From: Alkaliphilus metalliredigens QYMF
GTDB lineage: Bacteria > Bacillota > Clostridia > Peptostreptococcales > Natronincolaceae
Length of the DNA stretch: 64,000 nt
NCBI RefSeq assembly: GCF_000016985.1
Contig: NC_009633.1
Coordinates: 930,001 to 994,000 of the forward strand
Direction: 5' to 3'
Part shown: one piece after another, positions 9,721 through 19,253 of the stretch
Position numbering within the stretch: position 1 is the stretch's first letter
Layout: each line of letters begins with the position of its first letter
Notes under the pieces: model-generated
Told to the model about the DNA's origin: nothing
Database searches by the model: none
What the model saw: only the letters and a program-made list of their open reading frames with translations
Translations under genes and position numbers: made by a program

Positions 9721-10205
9721 GTGCACACGTTAACAACAAAGGGTGCCCATACAGCTATGGTGCCAGTAGCCTACTTGTATGGTTTGGAAACAGTTAAGGA
9801 AACCGTTGAACACCATGTTGTTGGCAAATACGTTAAAGAAGTGGTATTCCAAGAGATTATGCCAACATTAGATCTACCTACTGATGAGCTTGAAGCTTTG
9901 CCAATGCAGTATTAGATCGATTTATCAATCCGTATATTAAGCATAATTTAATGAGTATCTCTTTAAACTCAATGTCTAAGTTTGAAACAAGGGTACTACC
10001 CTCTATATTGGAATATAAAAATAGAAAAGGTGCGCTACCGGAAAAATTAGTCTTTGCCTTAGCTGCTTTAATTACATTTCATAAGGGTGAGCGTAATGGA
10101 GAGGCCATTAATTTAGCAGATAATCCGGAAATATTAAGTCAATATGTAGCTCTTTGGAAGGAATATGATGGGTCAACAGAAGCCATCAAAAAAACGCTAT
10201 TCTAA
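9721..10205 (+). pseudogene. uxaB: Tagaturonate reductase (uxaB) remnant, 5'-truncated and frameshifted
   Basis: Two adjoining frames encode the C-terminal domain of a UxaB-type altronate oxidoreductase: [18 protein letters not shown], then [12 protein letters not shown], then after a frame change [18 protein letters not shown] and FKTRVLP-like text ([13 protein letters not shown]). The frame breaks near 9897, where GCTTTGCC would read GCTTTTGCC in an intact gene, a one-T loss. The whole NAD-binding N-terminal half, over 300 residues, is absent. Neither piece should give a working enzyme. The gene normally reduces tagaturonate made by UxaC, the next gene, so this route must be supplied elsewhere or be lost. 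Confidence 0.85.
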
Positions 10206-10238
10206 ATAGAGGCGATATTATAATTAAGGGGGAGACCG

Positions 10239-11483
10239 ATGAATATTACAGACAAGAAAATTTTAAAGGAAATTGTTCATAAACAGATGGAAAATCTAGA
10301 AGTCACTGACATGCATACACATATTTACTCAGAATCTTTTAATGAACTACTATTGTGGGGGATCGATGAGTTACTTACGTATCACTATTTGGTAGCTGAA
10401 TATTTTAGATATTCAACAATGGATTATGCAGATTTCAAGCAACTATCAAAGCGGGATCAAGCAGACCTGATTTGGGATACTCTATTTATTAAGCATAGCC
10501 CTGTCAGTGAAGCCCAAAGAGGGGTACTCACAGTCTTATCTAAGCTAGGGTTAGATGTTGCTTCAAGAGATTTAGAATCTTATCGTAACTATTTTGACAA
10601 TATGAGCACTTCAGACTATATTGATCAAGTATTTAAGATAGCGGGTGTGAAGGAAGTGGTTATGACAAATGATCCCTTTGACACCAGTGAAAAACAAATT
10701 TGGGAAACAGTAGGAAACAATGACGAACGATTCAAAGGGGCCTTGAGAATTGATCCACTATTAAATCAATATGATTTACAATATCTTCAACTTCAAAAAT
10801 GGGGATATGATGTGGACTTCAGCTTAAATAGAAGAACCATTGAAGAAATTAAGCGATTCTTAAAGGATTGGATAAAGAAGATAGGCGCATTGTACATGGC
10901 AGTTTCCCTTCCACCATCATTTACTATGCCGGAGGACTCAACTCGATCAAAAATTGTTGAACAATGTATTATACCTATTTGTAGAGAGCTAAACATTCCA
11001 TTTTCAATGATGATTGGTGTTAATAAACTGGTTAACTATGAACTCGGTTTAGCAGGAGACTCTTTAGGTAAATCCAACATACAAGTGGTAGAATATCTAT
11101 GTAGAACATATCCAGAAAATAAATTTATGGTGACAATGCTTTCAAAGGAAAACCAACATGAATTAGCCATTACAGCAAGAAAGTTTAGAAATCTAATGAT
11201 TTTTGGTTGTTGGTGGTTCTTAAACAATCCAAGCATTGTTGAGGATATGACAAGAATGAGATTAGAAACCCTGGGGCTTTCCATGATACCACAACACTCA
11301 GATGCCAGAGTATTAGACCAATTGATTTATAAATGGACACATTCCAGAAAGATTATTGCCAATGTGCTAGTAGATAAATATAGTGATATCCTAGAAAGTG
11401 GTTGGCATGTGACAGAGGAAGAAATCGAAAGAGATGTAGAAGATCTTTTTGTAAATAACTTTTGGAAATTTCTTGGGAAATAG
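10239..11483 (+). CDS. Divergent glucuronate isomerase (UxaC-family) protein
   Basis: Probable uronate isomerase of the amidohydrolase superfamily, 414 residues against about 465 for classical UxaC. The metal-binding motif is VTDMHTHIY near residue 22 rather than the usual DYHCHL. Other landmarks are LLLWGIDELLTYHYLVAEY, ADLIWDTLFIKHSP, FMVTML and FGCWWFLNNPSIVEDMTRMRLE near 325, which recalls the UxaC GSAWWFND region. GGGGG before ATG 10239. It follows the uxaB remnant by 33 nt, the classical pairing. Because of the divergence, substrate could differ from galacturonate/glucuronate. Confidence 0.7.
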   Translation: MNITDKKILKEIVHKQMENLEVTDMHTHIYSESFNELLLWGIDELLTYHYLVAEYFRYSTMDYADFKQLSKRDQADLIWDTLFIKHSPVSEAQRGVLTVLSKLGLDVASRDLESYRNYFDNMSTSDYIDQVFKIAGVKEVVMTNDPFDTSEKQIWETVGNNDERFKGALRIDPLLNQYDLQYLQLQKWGYDVDFSLNRRTIEEIKRFLKDWIKKIGALYMAVSLPPSFTMPEDSTRSKIVEQCIIPICRELNIPFSMMIGVNKLVNYELGLAGDSLGKSNIQVVEYLCRTYPENKFMVTMLSKENQHELAITARKFRNLMIFGCWWFLNNPSIVEDMTRMRLETLGLSMIPQHSDARVLDQLIYKWTHSRKIIANVLVDKYSDILESGWHVTEEEIERDVEDLFVNNFWKFLGK

Positions 11484-11517
11484 TGAATACAGCTAAATAC
11501 GGTTTCACCCCTTTTAT

Positions 11518-11561
11518 AGAGCAGTAGTCTATTGATTGAAAAATCATTAGACTACTGCTCT
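11518..11561. terminator. Long inverted repeat between convergent genes
   Basis: AGAGCAGTAGTCT and AGACTACTGCTCT form a perfect 13-bp stem around an 18-nt loop, with outer arms TCACCC/GGGTGA extending it. It sits between the UxaC-like gene and the convergent coat gene. The U-tract is weak on both strands, so terminator function is likely but not classical. Confidence 0.6.
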
Positions 11562-11596
11562 TAAGGGTGACACCAATAGCTTAAGCAGAAAAAATT

Positions 11597-11887
11597 TTAT
11601 TGCAATTCATTTTTCATTTGATTGTACTTTGTTTTGGCACTCTGTACATCTTGAGATTGGGCTTCTTTTGTTGGATACCAGCCTCTTTGACTCATAGAGT
11701 TAAAGATTTGATACTGAATCTCTTGGGAGTCTGTTAGACATTTTGTTAAATGCTGTCTTAAGTTAGAACAAGATGATTCTGTGATACCAGTATTGTATGC
11801 AGAAGTCACTTGCTTCTCAGAAGCCAACAAATCATTCATTAGTTCCTTTTCAGTAAAGCTTTTTTGATGAGTCATATTCATAAACAA
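11597..11887 (-). CDS. CotF-like spore coat protein
   Basis: Small protein of 96 residues with the CotF ferritin-like two-helix pattern: FTEKELMNDLLASEKQVTSAYN at the start and QYQIFNSMSQRGWYPTKEA near the end. Proteins of this family are spore coat or coat-associated components. AGGAGGCGAATTG on the reverse strand precedes the start. It lies 52 nt downstream of another small coat-like gene on the same strand, so they are probably one transcription unit. Family assignment is confident; coat location is inferred. Confidence 0.85.
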   Translation of the reverse strand: MFMNMTHQKSFTEKELMNDLLASEKQVTSAYNTGITESSCSNLRQHLTKCLTDSQEIQYQIFNSMSQRGWYPTKEAQSQDVQSAKTKYNQMKNELQ

Positions 11888-11939
11888 TTCGCCTCCTTAG
11901 ATTAATAATATGAGCAATAAATAAAGTGTGGTGCAGATA

Positions 11940-12179
11940 TTATTGGTGAGAGTTTAAATAATTTAATAACTCATTATAATGCTGCTTGTGTTTCTGTGCT
12001 CCTTGCTGGCAAAGGTTCTTTAATTCCGTATCACTACAATAGTCAGCATAGGTGGCAAATTTTTTGTTCATCAGTGACTCATATCCTAATTGATCTTCTA
12101 AGACTTTTAAGTTGTTTGAGTCCAGTTTTTTAGCACCTTGATTGTTTTGCATTCCTTGGTTGTTCGTATTCATTTCCAT
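11940..12179 (-). CDS. Small CotF-associated helical protein
   Basis: Protein of 79 residues with a polar Asn/Gln-rich N-terminus (NTNNQGMQNNQG) and a helical region (LKVLEDQLGYESLMNKKFATYADYCSDTELKNLC) ending KHKQHYNELLNYLN, reminiscent of ferritin-like coat proteins. GGAGGGCGCTT precedes the start on the reverse strand. It is paired with the CotF-like gene, suggesting a coat-related partner. Function beyond that is not visible. Confidence 0.7.
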   Translation of the reverse strand: MEMNTNNQGMQNNQGAKKLDSNNLKVLEDQLGYESLMNKKFATYADYCSDTELKNLCQQGAQKHKQHYNELLNYLNSHQ

Positions 12180-12265
12180 AAGCGCCCTCCTTCAGGTTTA
12201 TAGTGAAGCCACACAGTCTTATTATTTGAAATTACTTGAAATATATAGCTGGTAAAACAAGGTGT

Positions 12266-12481
12266 TTATGAAAATTTATCATGTTCATCATTCGTGAAAT
12301 CACCCTCATGCTGAGGACGACGTTTCATAAAGGTTTCTTCATCAGATACAGAAGCGGGATCTTTGCCAAAATGAAGGTTATCGGAAATGTCATGAAGTGG
12401 ATATTCATGTCTTAACTCTGGAGAACTTTGACTATTATAGAAAAACCATCGATCGATAAAGCCTCTGTGTTTCTTTTCCAT
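12266..12481 (-). CDS. Hypothetical 71-residue hydrophilic protein
   Basis: Not recognised as a named family. A strong AGGAGGTGATC Shine-Dalgarno on the reverse strand fixes the start at 12481 (MEKKHRGFIDRWFFYN); a longer frame starting at 12544 lacks one. The product is acidic in its second half (EETFMKRRPQHEGDFTNDEHDKFS) with no membrane segment or Cys. It stands upstream of the two coat-like genes on the same strand with 86 nt between, so a sporulation role is possible but only by position. Confidence 0.65.
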   Translation of the reverse strand: MEKKHRGFIDRWFFYNSQSSPELRHEYPLHDISDNLHFGKDPASVSDEETFMKRRPQHEGDFTNDEHDKFS

Positions 12482-12608
12482 ATGATCACCTCCTTTTGGT
12501 TTGAATTTCATTTTATTATTAAACCTCGTTTTAGTTTTCCACATTTACTTCTTTATCATTTCATTAATAATGCCCATATTTAACAAAAAAGATTAACAAT
12601 CACAATAA

Positions 12609-12638
12609 TTGGAAATCATAAGCAAATTCTTGTATAAT
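12609..12638 (+). promoter_or_regulatory. Probable sigma-A promoter for aldo/keto reductase
   Basis: TTGGAA (12609-12614), 18 nt, TATAAT (12633-12638), ending 35 nt before the TTG start of the reductase gene. Confidence 0.55.
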
Positions 12639-12673
12639 AGAAGATAGAATATTATTTAAAGGAGGTACATTAG

Positions 12674-13768
12674 TTGATTTATAGAGAATATGGACAAACA
12701 GGAAAAAAACTTTCAGTGGTGGGATTCGGAGGCATGCGATTTGGTCCCGATGAGGATTATGGGGCACAGGTTGTGCAAAGAGCTAATTCATTAGGAATTA
12801 ATTACTTTGATACCGCACCATTTTATTGCAATGATCGTAGTGAGGACATTTTTGGAAAGGCTTTTAAAAATATGCCTGGTCAATATTATGTTTCAACGAA
12901 GAGTAATGTCGGGAAAGAATCTACTGCTGATCAAGTGCGGTGGCGAATTGAAAATTCCTTAAAACGAATGGGAATTGATAAAATCAATTTTTTTCACATG
13001 TGGTGTATAATGGATTTAAATCAATACGATCGCGTCATGGCAAAGGGAGGACCCTATGAGGGTGCTTTAAAGGCAAAGGAAGAAGGTCTAATTGATCATT
13101 TGGTCTTCTCCACACACTGTAAGGGAAGCGATATCCGTAAAATCATAGAAGATGATGTTTTTGAAGGGGTGCTACTGGGGTACAATGTAGTCAATCATGC
13201 CTTTCGCCAAGAAGGGGTGCAAGCAGCACTAGAAAATAAGCTAGGTATTGTCACCATGAATCCCCTTGGAGGTGGACTGATTCCACAACACCAGGATTAT
13301 TTCAGTCTTTTAAAAGAAAGAGAAGATGAAACCGTGAGTCAAGCCGCCCTACGATTTAATGCAGCCCAAGAGGGGATTACAGTTGTATTGGCTGGAATGG
13401 GAACCATAGAAGAAGTAGAAGAAAATGTAAAGATAGTAGACCATCCATTGACAGTGTCTAAAGAAAAGGTGCAAGAAATTAGAAGTAAAATCACGGAAAG
13501 TATGGATATGCTTTGTACAGCATGTGGATACTGTAATAAATGCCCTCAAAAGATTAATATACCTACATATATGGAAGCCTATAACCTTTCCATATTAAAG
13601 GATGACCAGGAGACAAAGCATCGATTAAACTGGCTTAGAGAGCAAGAAAAAATAAAAGAAGATGATGCAAAGACCGATGCATGTGTTGCATGCGGTATTT
13701 GTGAAGAGCTTTGTACCCAAAAGCTACCTATTATAGAGCGATTAAAGGAAATGAGCTTAAAATATTAG
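12674..13768 (+). CDS. Aldo/keto reductase with C-terminal 4Fe-4S ferredoxin domain
   Basis: Putative oxidoreductase of 364 residues. The N-terminal TIM-barrel aldo/keto reductase domain (about 1-270) opens with YREYGQTGKKLSVVGFGGMRFG and includes NYFDTAPFYCNDRSEDIFGKAF. The C-terminal part carries two Cys clusters, CTACGYCNKCPQKINIP and CVACGICEELCTQKLPI, consistent with [4Fe-4S] binding. The start is TTG 12674, supported by GGAGGT at 12661-12666; no in-frame ATG is better placed. Substrate unknown. The next gene starts 15 nt downstream and is likely co-transcribed. Confidence 0.88.
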   Translation: MIYREYGQTGKKLSVVGFGGMRFGPDEDYGAQVVQRANSLGINYFDTAPFYCNDRSEDIFGKAFKNMPGQYYVSTKSNVGKESTADQVRWRIENSLKRMGIDKINFFHMWCIMDLNQYDRVMAKGGPYEGALKAKEEGLIDHLVFSTHCKGSDIRKIIEDDVFEGVLLGYNVVNHAFRQEGVQAALENKLGIVTMNPLGGGLIPQHQDYFSLLKEREDETVSQAALRFNAAQEGITVVLAGMGTIEEVEENVKIVDHPLTVSKEKVQEIRSKITESMDMLCTACGYCNKCPQKINIPTYMEAYNLSILKDDQETKHRLNWLREQEKIKEDDAKTDACVACGICEELCTQKLPIIERLKEMSLKY

Positions 13769-13783
13769 AGGAGGATGACTAAG

Positions 13784-14182
13784 ATGGAGTTTAACTTAAA
13801 AGAAGGAATGGCAGCTCAGGTAGAGATTACTGTTGCTCAAAAGGATACAGCACAAGCCTTTGGAAGTGGCGGCGTAGAAGTATTAGCAACACCCATGATG
13901 ATCGGATTGATGGAGAGGGCAGCTTTAACTGCAGTGGATCCTCACTTGCCTGACGGCTTTGCCACTGTGGGAACCCATTTAAATGTAAAGCATATGGGGG
14001 CAACCCCTGTAGGGATGAAGGCCTATGCTGAAGCAAAGCTCATTAAGGTGGAGGGTAAGAAGTTAACATTTGAAATCACTGCCCGTGATGAAGAAGAAAA
14101 AGTGGGCGAGGGGACCCATGAAAGATACATTATTCCCTTGGAAAAATTCATAGCAAGAGCCAAGGAAAAAGGCGAAAAGTAA
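13784..14182 (+). CDS. FlK-like hotdog-fold thioesterase
   Basis: Small hotdog-fold acyl-CoA thioesterase of 132 residues, resembling the fluoroacetyl-CoA-thioesterase (FlK) group: VTVAQKDTAQAFG-like N-terminus (ITVAQKDTAQAFGSGGVEVLATPMMIGLMERA, read in pieces), GFATVGTHLNVKHMGATPVGMK and EITARDEEEKVGEGTHERYII. GAGGAGG at 13768-13774 abuts an ATG at 13775 but is 9 nt from ATG 13784, so the latter is taken as start. Acyl substrate unknown; members in fermenters probably clear unwanted acyl-CoAs. Confidence 0.8.
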   Translation: MEFNLKEGMAAQVEITVAQKDTAQAFGSGGVEVLATPMMIGLMERAALTAVDPHLPDGFATVGTHLNVKHMGATPVGMKAYAEAKLIKVEGKKLTFEITARDEEEKVGEGTHERYIIPLEKFIARAKEKGEK

Positions 14183-14231
14183 CGGGGTTATTGTTTGAAA
14201 ATTCAAGCTCTTTACTTATTGGATACAATTG

Positions 14232-14260
14232 TTGACAACCCTATCAATATTTGATATGTT
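14232..14260 (+). promoter_or_regulatory. Promoter upstream of guanine riboswitch of guaBA
   Basis: TTGACA (14232-14237), 17-nt spacer, TATGTT (14255-14260). It lies about 40 nt ahead of the riboswitch aptamer. Confidence 0.6.
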
Positions 14261-14301
14261 ATAGACTATAAAAATCGACAAATTAATTACATTGTATAAC
14301 A

Positions 14302-14372
14302 CACTCATATAATGCCGAAAATAAGGTTCGGAAGTTTCTACCGGATGACCGTAAATCATCTGACTATGGGTG
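14302..14372 (+). promoter_or_regulatory. Guanine (purine) riboswitch aptamer, guaBA leader
   Basis: The purine aptamer core is present: CACTCATATAAT opening P1/J1-2, AGTTTCTACC between P2 and P3, and GACTATGGGTG closing P1. The base that selects ligand is C in ACTATG, which specifies guanine/hypoxanthine rather than adenine. With the hairpin at 14449-14502 it should turn off guaB-guaA when guanine is plentiful. Confidence 0.95.
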
Positions 14373-14448
14373 AAATTATTATAGGACAGTAAAATTGTGT
14401 AGAGCGGTTGTCTATATGATTTTGCTGTAGGGACATATATGCAAAAGT

Positions 14449-14502
14449 CCGCATAATGATTTCACTCCTAATGAGGATGAAATGATTACGTGGATTTTTT
14501 TA
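14449..14502 (+). terminator. Riboswitch expression-platform terminator before guaB
   Basis: CCGCATAATGATTTCA pairs imperfectly with TGAAATGATTACGTGG and is followed by ATTTTTTTAT, ending about 35 nt before guaB. Confidence 0.7.
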
Positions 14503-14510
14503 TACAATAA

Positions 14511-15995
<1,485 letters not shown>

Positions 15996-16011
15996 GAAAG
16001 GGGTGTCCTAG

Positions 16012-17544
16012 ATGAAGCAAGAGTTAGTATTGATATTAGATTTTGGTGGACAATATAACCAGTTAATTGCAAGAAGAGTAAGAGAGCATAATATTTATTG
16101 TGAAGTGGTACCTTACAAAATTACTGCAGAAGAAATTAAACTTAAAAATCCAAAGGGATTGATTTTAACCGGAGGACCCTCCAGTGTATATGGTGAAAGT
16201 ACACCTCGATGTGAGGAGGAAATTTTTCAATTGGACATACCCATATTAGGAATCTGTTATGGTGGACAATTAATGGCCCATACATTAGGCGGTAAGGTCA
16301 ATCGTGCTAAAAACAGAGAATATGGGAAGACCGCTTTACAAGTAGATGGCAACTCTAAGTTATTTAAGGAAGTGGCACAGGACTCAATTTGTTGGATGAG
16401 CCATACGGATTTTATTGAAACGGCACCAGCTGGATTTAAGATTACAGGAACCACTGCAGACTGTCCGGTGGCGGCAATGGAGAACCAAGAAAAAGCACTT
16501 TATGCAGTACAGTTTCACCCTGAAGTAGAGCATACTGAAAAAGGCAAAGAGATATTAAAAAACTTTTTATATGAAGTGTGTCATTGTCAAGGAGACTGGA
16601 CAATGGAAAATTATATTGAAAAGGAAATAGAAGCCATTCGAAATCTAGTGGGAGACCGCAAGGTCCTCTGTGCTTTATCCGGTGGTGTAGATTCTTCTGT
16701 GGCTGCAGTGCTTGTTCATCAAGCAATCGGCGACAACCTAACCTGTGTGTTTGTTGACCATGGGTTACTTCGAAAAGATGAGGGGGACTGGGTGGAAGAT
16801 ATCTTTAGAAACCAGTTCGAGATGAATTTTATTCGTGTGAATGCAGAGGAACGTTTTTTAGGAAAATTGAAGGGTGTGACGGATCCAGAGCTGAAGCGAA
16901 AAGCGATTGGCGAGCTGTTTATCCGGGTTTTTGAAGAGGAAGCACAGAAAATTGGGGACTTTGATTTCTTAGTCCAAGGAACCCTATATCCAGACATCAT
17001 TGAAAGTGGTACTGAGACTGCGGCGGTGATTAAAAGTCATCACAATGTAGGTGGCTTACCTGAGGATATGAAGTTTCAACTTATTGAGCCTTTTAAGTTT
17101 CTTTTTAAGGATGAAGTGAGAATCGCAGGTCTAGAACTGGGTGTCCCTGAGGAAATTGTATGGAGACAGCCATTCCCAGGACCAGGCCTAGCTGTGCGGG
17201 TGTTAGGAGAAATTACAGAGGAGAAGCTCCACATTGTTCGTGAAGCTGATGCCATTGTTAGAGATGAGATTATAAAGGCAGGGCTACATCGACAGATTTG
17301 GCAATACTTCGCCGTATTACCCAATATTATGAGTGTTGGGGTCATGGGAGACGAAAGAACCTATGCTCATACAATTGGCATTCGTGCCATTACAAGCTCA
17401 GATGCCATGACCGCTGATTGGGCTCGAATCCCCTTCGAGGTTTTAGAGAATATGTCTAGACGGATTGTAAATGAAGTTGAGGGTGCCAACCGTATTGTCT
17501 ATGATATTACGTCTAAGCCACCATCAACAGTGGAGTGGGAGTAG
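16012..17544 (+). CDS. guaA: GMP synthase (glutamine-hydrolysing)
   Basis: Converts XMP to GMP using glutamine and ATP. It is 510 residues: class I glutamine amidotransferase domain ([18 protein letters not shown], nucleophile Cys in [23 protein letters not shown]), ATP pyrophosphatase domain with the P-loop [10 protein letters not shown] near residue 225, and the C-terminal dimerisation domain ending [12 protein letters not shown]. The last ~240 nt are repeated, decayed, at 21145-21378, marking this 3' end as an integration site. It is transcribed with guaB. Confidence 0.98.
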   Translation: MKQELVLILDFGGQYNQLIARRVREHNIYCEVVPYKITAEEIKLKNPKGLILTGGPSSVYGESTPRCEEEIFQLDIPILGICYGGQLMAHTLGGKVNRAKNREYGKTALQVDGNSKLFKEVAQDSICWMSHTDFIETAPAGFKITGTTADCPVAAMENQEKALYAVQFHPEVEHTEKGKEILKNFLYEVCHCQGDWTMENYIEKEIEAIRNLVGDRKVLCALSGGVDSSVAAVLVHQAIGDNLTCVFVDHGLLRKDEGDWVEDIFRNQFEMNFIRVNAEERFLGKLKGVTDPELKRKAIGELFIRVFEEEAQKIGDFDFLVQGTLYPDIIESGTETAAVIKSHHNVGGLPEDMKFQLIEPFKFLFKDEVRIAGLELGVPEEIVWRQPFPGPGLAVRVLGEITEEKLHIVREADAIVRDEIIKAGLHRQIWQYFAVLPNIMSVGVMGDERTYAHTIGIRAITSSDAMTADWARIPFEVLENMSRRIVNEVEGANRIVYDITSKPPSTVEWE

Positions 17545-17597
17545 GCTAAAGACATTCGAAATGTTGAATGATAGAGGATTATAAAGGTAGAGGATAT

Positions 17598-17655
17598 AAA
17601 AATGGTGGTTTAGATTTTTGCTCAAATTTTGGGCTGTCTAAACCACCATTTTTTT
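17598..17655 (+). terminator. Rho-independent terminator after guaA
   Basis: AAAATGGTGGTTTAGA and TCTAAACCACCATTTT form a stem of about 16 bp followed by TTTTTAG. It ends guaBA transcription ahead of the island genes. Confidence 0.9.
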
Positions 17656-17694
17656 AGTTTATCAACTTGAAAAATTTTATTAGGAGTTGGTAAA

Positions 17695-18114
17695 ATGAAG
17701 AATAAAAATGGACTAAAACAGATTATTATGACAAAAAGAAGTGATTTAACTTACAAAGAATTAGAGGAAGACTATATTAAGGAGTGTAGGGTTAATAATC
17801 TTTCGGAGTACACTATTGATTTTTATGTTATTAGTGGAAGAACTTTTGGAAAGTTTGTTGATGTTAATGGATTGAAAGTAGCGGGAATTAAAAGAGATTT
17901 AATAGATGACTATATCTTACATCTAAAGGATACAGGAGTTAAAGATATTACAATCAATACTTATATTCATGGCATTTCACCTATAATAAAACACGGAATG
18001 GTATTAGGGATCATAGAAAAATTCGGTTTTAAGGATATTAAGACTACAGAACAAATTAAAGAAGTGTATACAGATGAGGAACCGGTGTATAGCAATTGTC
18101 AAAATTATAGGTAG
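17695..18114 (+). pseudogene. Tyrosine recombinase/integrase remnant (N-terminal domain only)
   Basis: The 139 residues match the SAM-like core-binding domain of phage-type integrases: LTYKELEEDYIKECRVNNLSEYTI, RTFGKFVDVNG, YILHLKDTGVKDITINTYI and FKDIKTTEQIKEVYTDEE. The frame then diverges (PVYSNCQNYR) and stops. The catalytic domain with its R-H-R-Y residues is missing. It has its own AGGAGTT site and lies 150 nt after guaA in the same orientation, the usual place for an island integrase beside its attachment site. It cannot be an active recombinase. Confidence 0.8.
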
Positions 18115-18479
18115 GCTACTTAAAGGGGGATATTCCTCTAATAAAACTTAAATTTTATTGGCTGAGTATCGGCATTCGGTTAAAATAATCAGCGAGCATG
18201 AGGATGTAAGAGTTACAAGGGTGAGGCATAGTGGAGGATATGTAGAATATATCATGTATCCCCCCTACAATTGTATGGCATATGAGATGGATTGTTGTAT
18301 TTTAAGCTTAAGCTATGTTAAACTCTGTTGTTGATTTTTATATAATTATGTAGCGAATTAGTGCTAGTCAAATTATATTGAAATTTCAAAGGTATTCAGT
18401 GGACTTGTGTAGAATGATATAGTGACACATAAGATGAAAAGGGCGACATAACCCTCATACAAAAGGAGATGATGGATTT
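18115..18479. other. Gene-free island segment
   Basis: About 365 bp with no convincing reading frame. It contains short GC-richer patches and a GGGGGATA...TATCCCCCC-type complementarity (around 18126 and 18257). It may be decayed coding sequence of the island; I could not identify a source. The start of the next gene's Shine-Dalgarno (AAGGAG, 18463-18468) is at its right end. Confidence 0.4.
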
Positions 18480-18968
18480 ATGAAGGAAAATAAAATAAAT
18501 AAAAATTGCTGAGGATCTCAAATGGATTCTACTGGTCTAGTAGAAGAAAAAAAGTTATGTCGTAATTGTAACGAAGAAGGAACGAAAGTAAAAACGATTA
18601 CAGTAAAGCATATGGTTATCGGTAGCTTGCTTCCAACAGTAACAGATGCTGACTATTATTTATGTACTAATGGAAAATGCGACATTGCTTACTATAGTTC
18701 TGAATCAGACTTGCAGATAAAAAAGGAGCAAGTCAAAGTGCCCATTTGGTTTAAGGAAGATGCGAATCCTAAATATATTTGTTATTGTAATCGAGTAACG
18801 GAAGCGCATATCATTAATGCTGTAAGAAATGAAGGAGCTAAAAACATGAAGGATATTATTAAGCTAACTAGTGCTATGAAGAATGGGAAATGTGAAGTTA
18901 ATCATCCCACAGGAAAATGCTGTAGTCCCATAATTCAGGAAGTAATAAATAACGCTTTGGGAATTTGA
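18480..18968 (+). CDS. Probable selenoprotein: [2Fe-2S]-binding metallochaperone (CopZ N-domain-like), Sec at codon 11
   Basis: The conserved body (from ATG 18522, 148 residues) has CRNC, a second Cys pair in YYLCTNGKCDIAYY, VPIWFKEDANPKYICYCNRVTEAHI and a closing NGKCEVNHPTGKCCSP. This is the Zn- plus [2Fe-2S]-binding pattern of CopZ N-terminal-domain proteins with a BFD-like end. Upstream and in frame, ATG 18480 gives MKENKINKNC, then TGA (18510-18512), then GSQ and the body. A SECIS-like hairpin follows the TGA. Read through, the product is 162 residues with Cys10-Sec11. AAGGAG is 11 nt before ATG 18480; GAGGA is also placed for ATG 18522, so the short form remains the alternative. Confidence 0.7.
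18527..18545 (+). promoter_or_regulatory. Bacterial SECIS-like hairpin after in-frame TGA
   Basis: TTCTACT (18527-18533) and AGTAGAA (18539-18545) are a perfect 7-bp stem with loop GGTCT. The loop starts 21 nt after the TGA. Size, spacing and the GGU-containing loop resemble the E. coli fdhF selenocysteine insertion element recognised by SelB. Confidence 0.7.
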
Positions 18969-19021
18969 AGAACCAGCAAATTTTAAGACGCACTTTCTAT
19001 TCTATACGACATAAAATATTT

Positions 19022-19064
19022 GAAGAATGACTATATACTCAAAAATAGTACTATAGCCATTCTT
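19022..19064 (+). terminator. Terminator after the metallochaperone gene
   Basis: GAAGAATGACTATA pairs with TATAGCCATTCTTC (one mismatch) and is followed by TTTTATTTT. Confidence 0.75.
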
Positions 19065-19253
19065 CTTTTATTTTATAAAATATCAACATTTATCTTTAAC
19101 AGAGCCTAACCTTAAAATACTATAGCTTAGTACAAAGAGTAGGATAGAAGTAAACCCTGCTTTTATTTTGCAGGTAATTCCATATATTTGTAGAATAATG
19201 AGGAAATAACAGGAAAATATAAGGTTTTACAAGACATAGAAATGGGTGATATT

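Noticed and set aside
1869-9735. 13-nt identical word GCACACGTTAACA at 1869-1881 (before the binding-protein gene) and 9723-9735 (start of the uxaB stump), considered as a LacI-family operator pair.
   Set aside because: A 13-mer shared twice in 64 kb is expected by chance, the word is not a good palindrome, and the second copy is in coding remnant rather than a promoter.
18115-18479. Search for tRNA or small RNA genes in the island's empty segment.
   Set aside because: No cloverleaf, CCA end or recognisable RNA motif was found; the sequence looks decayed.
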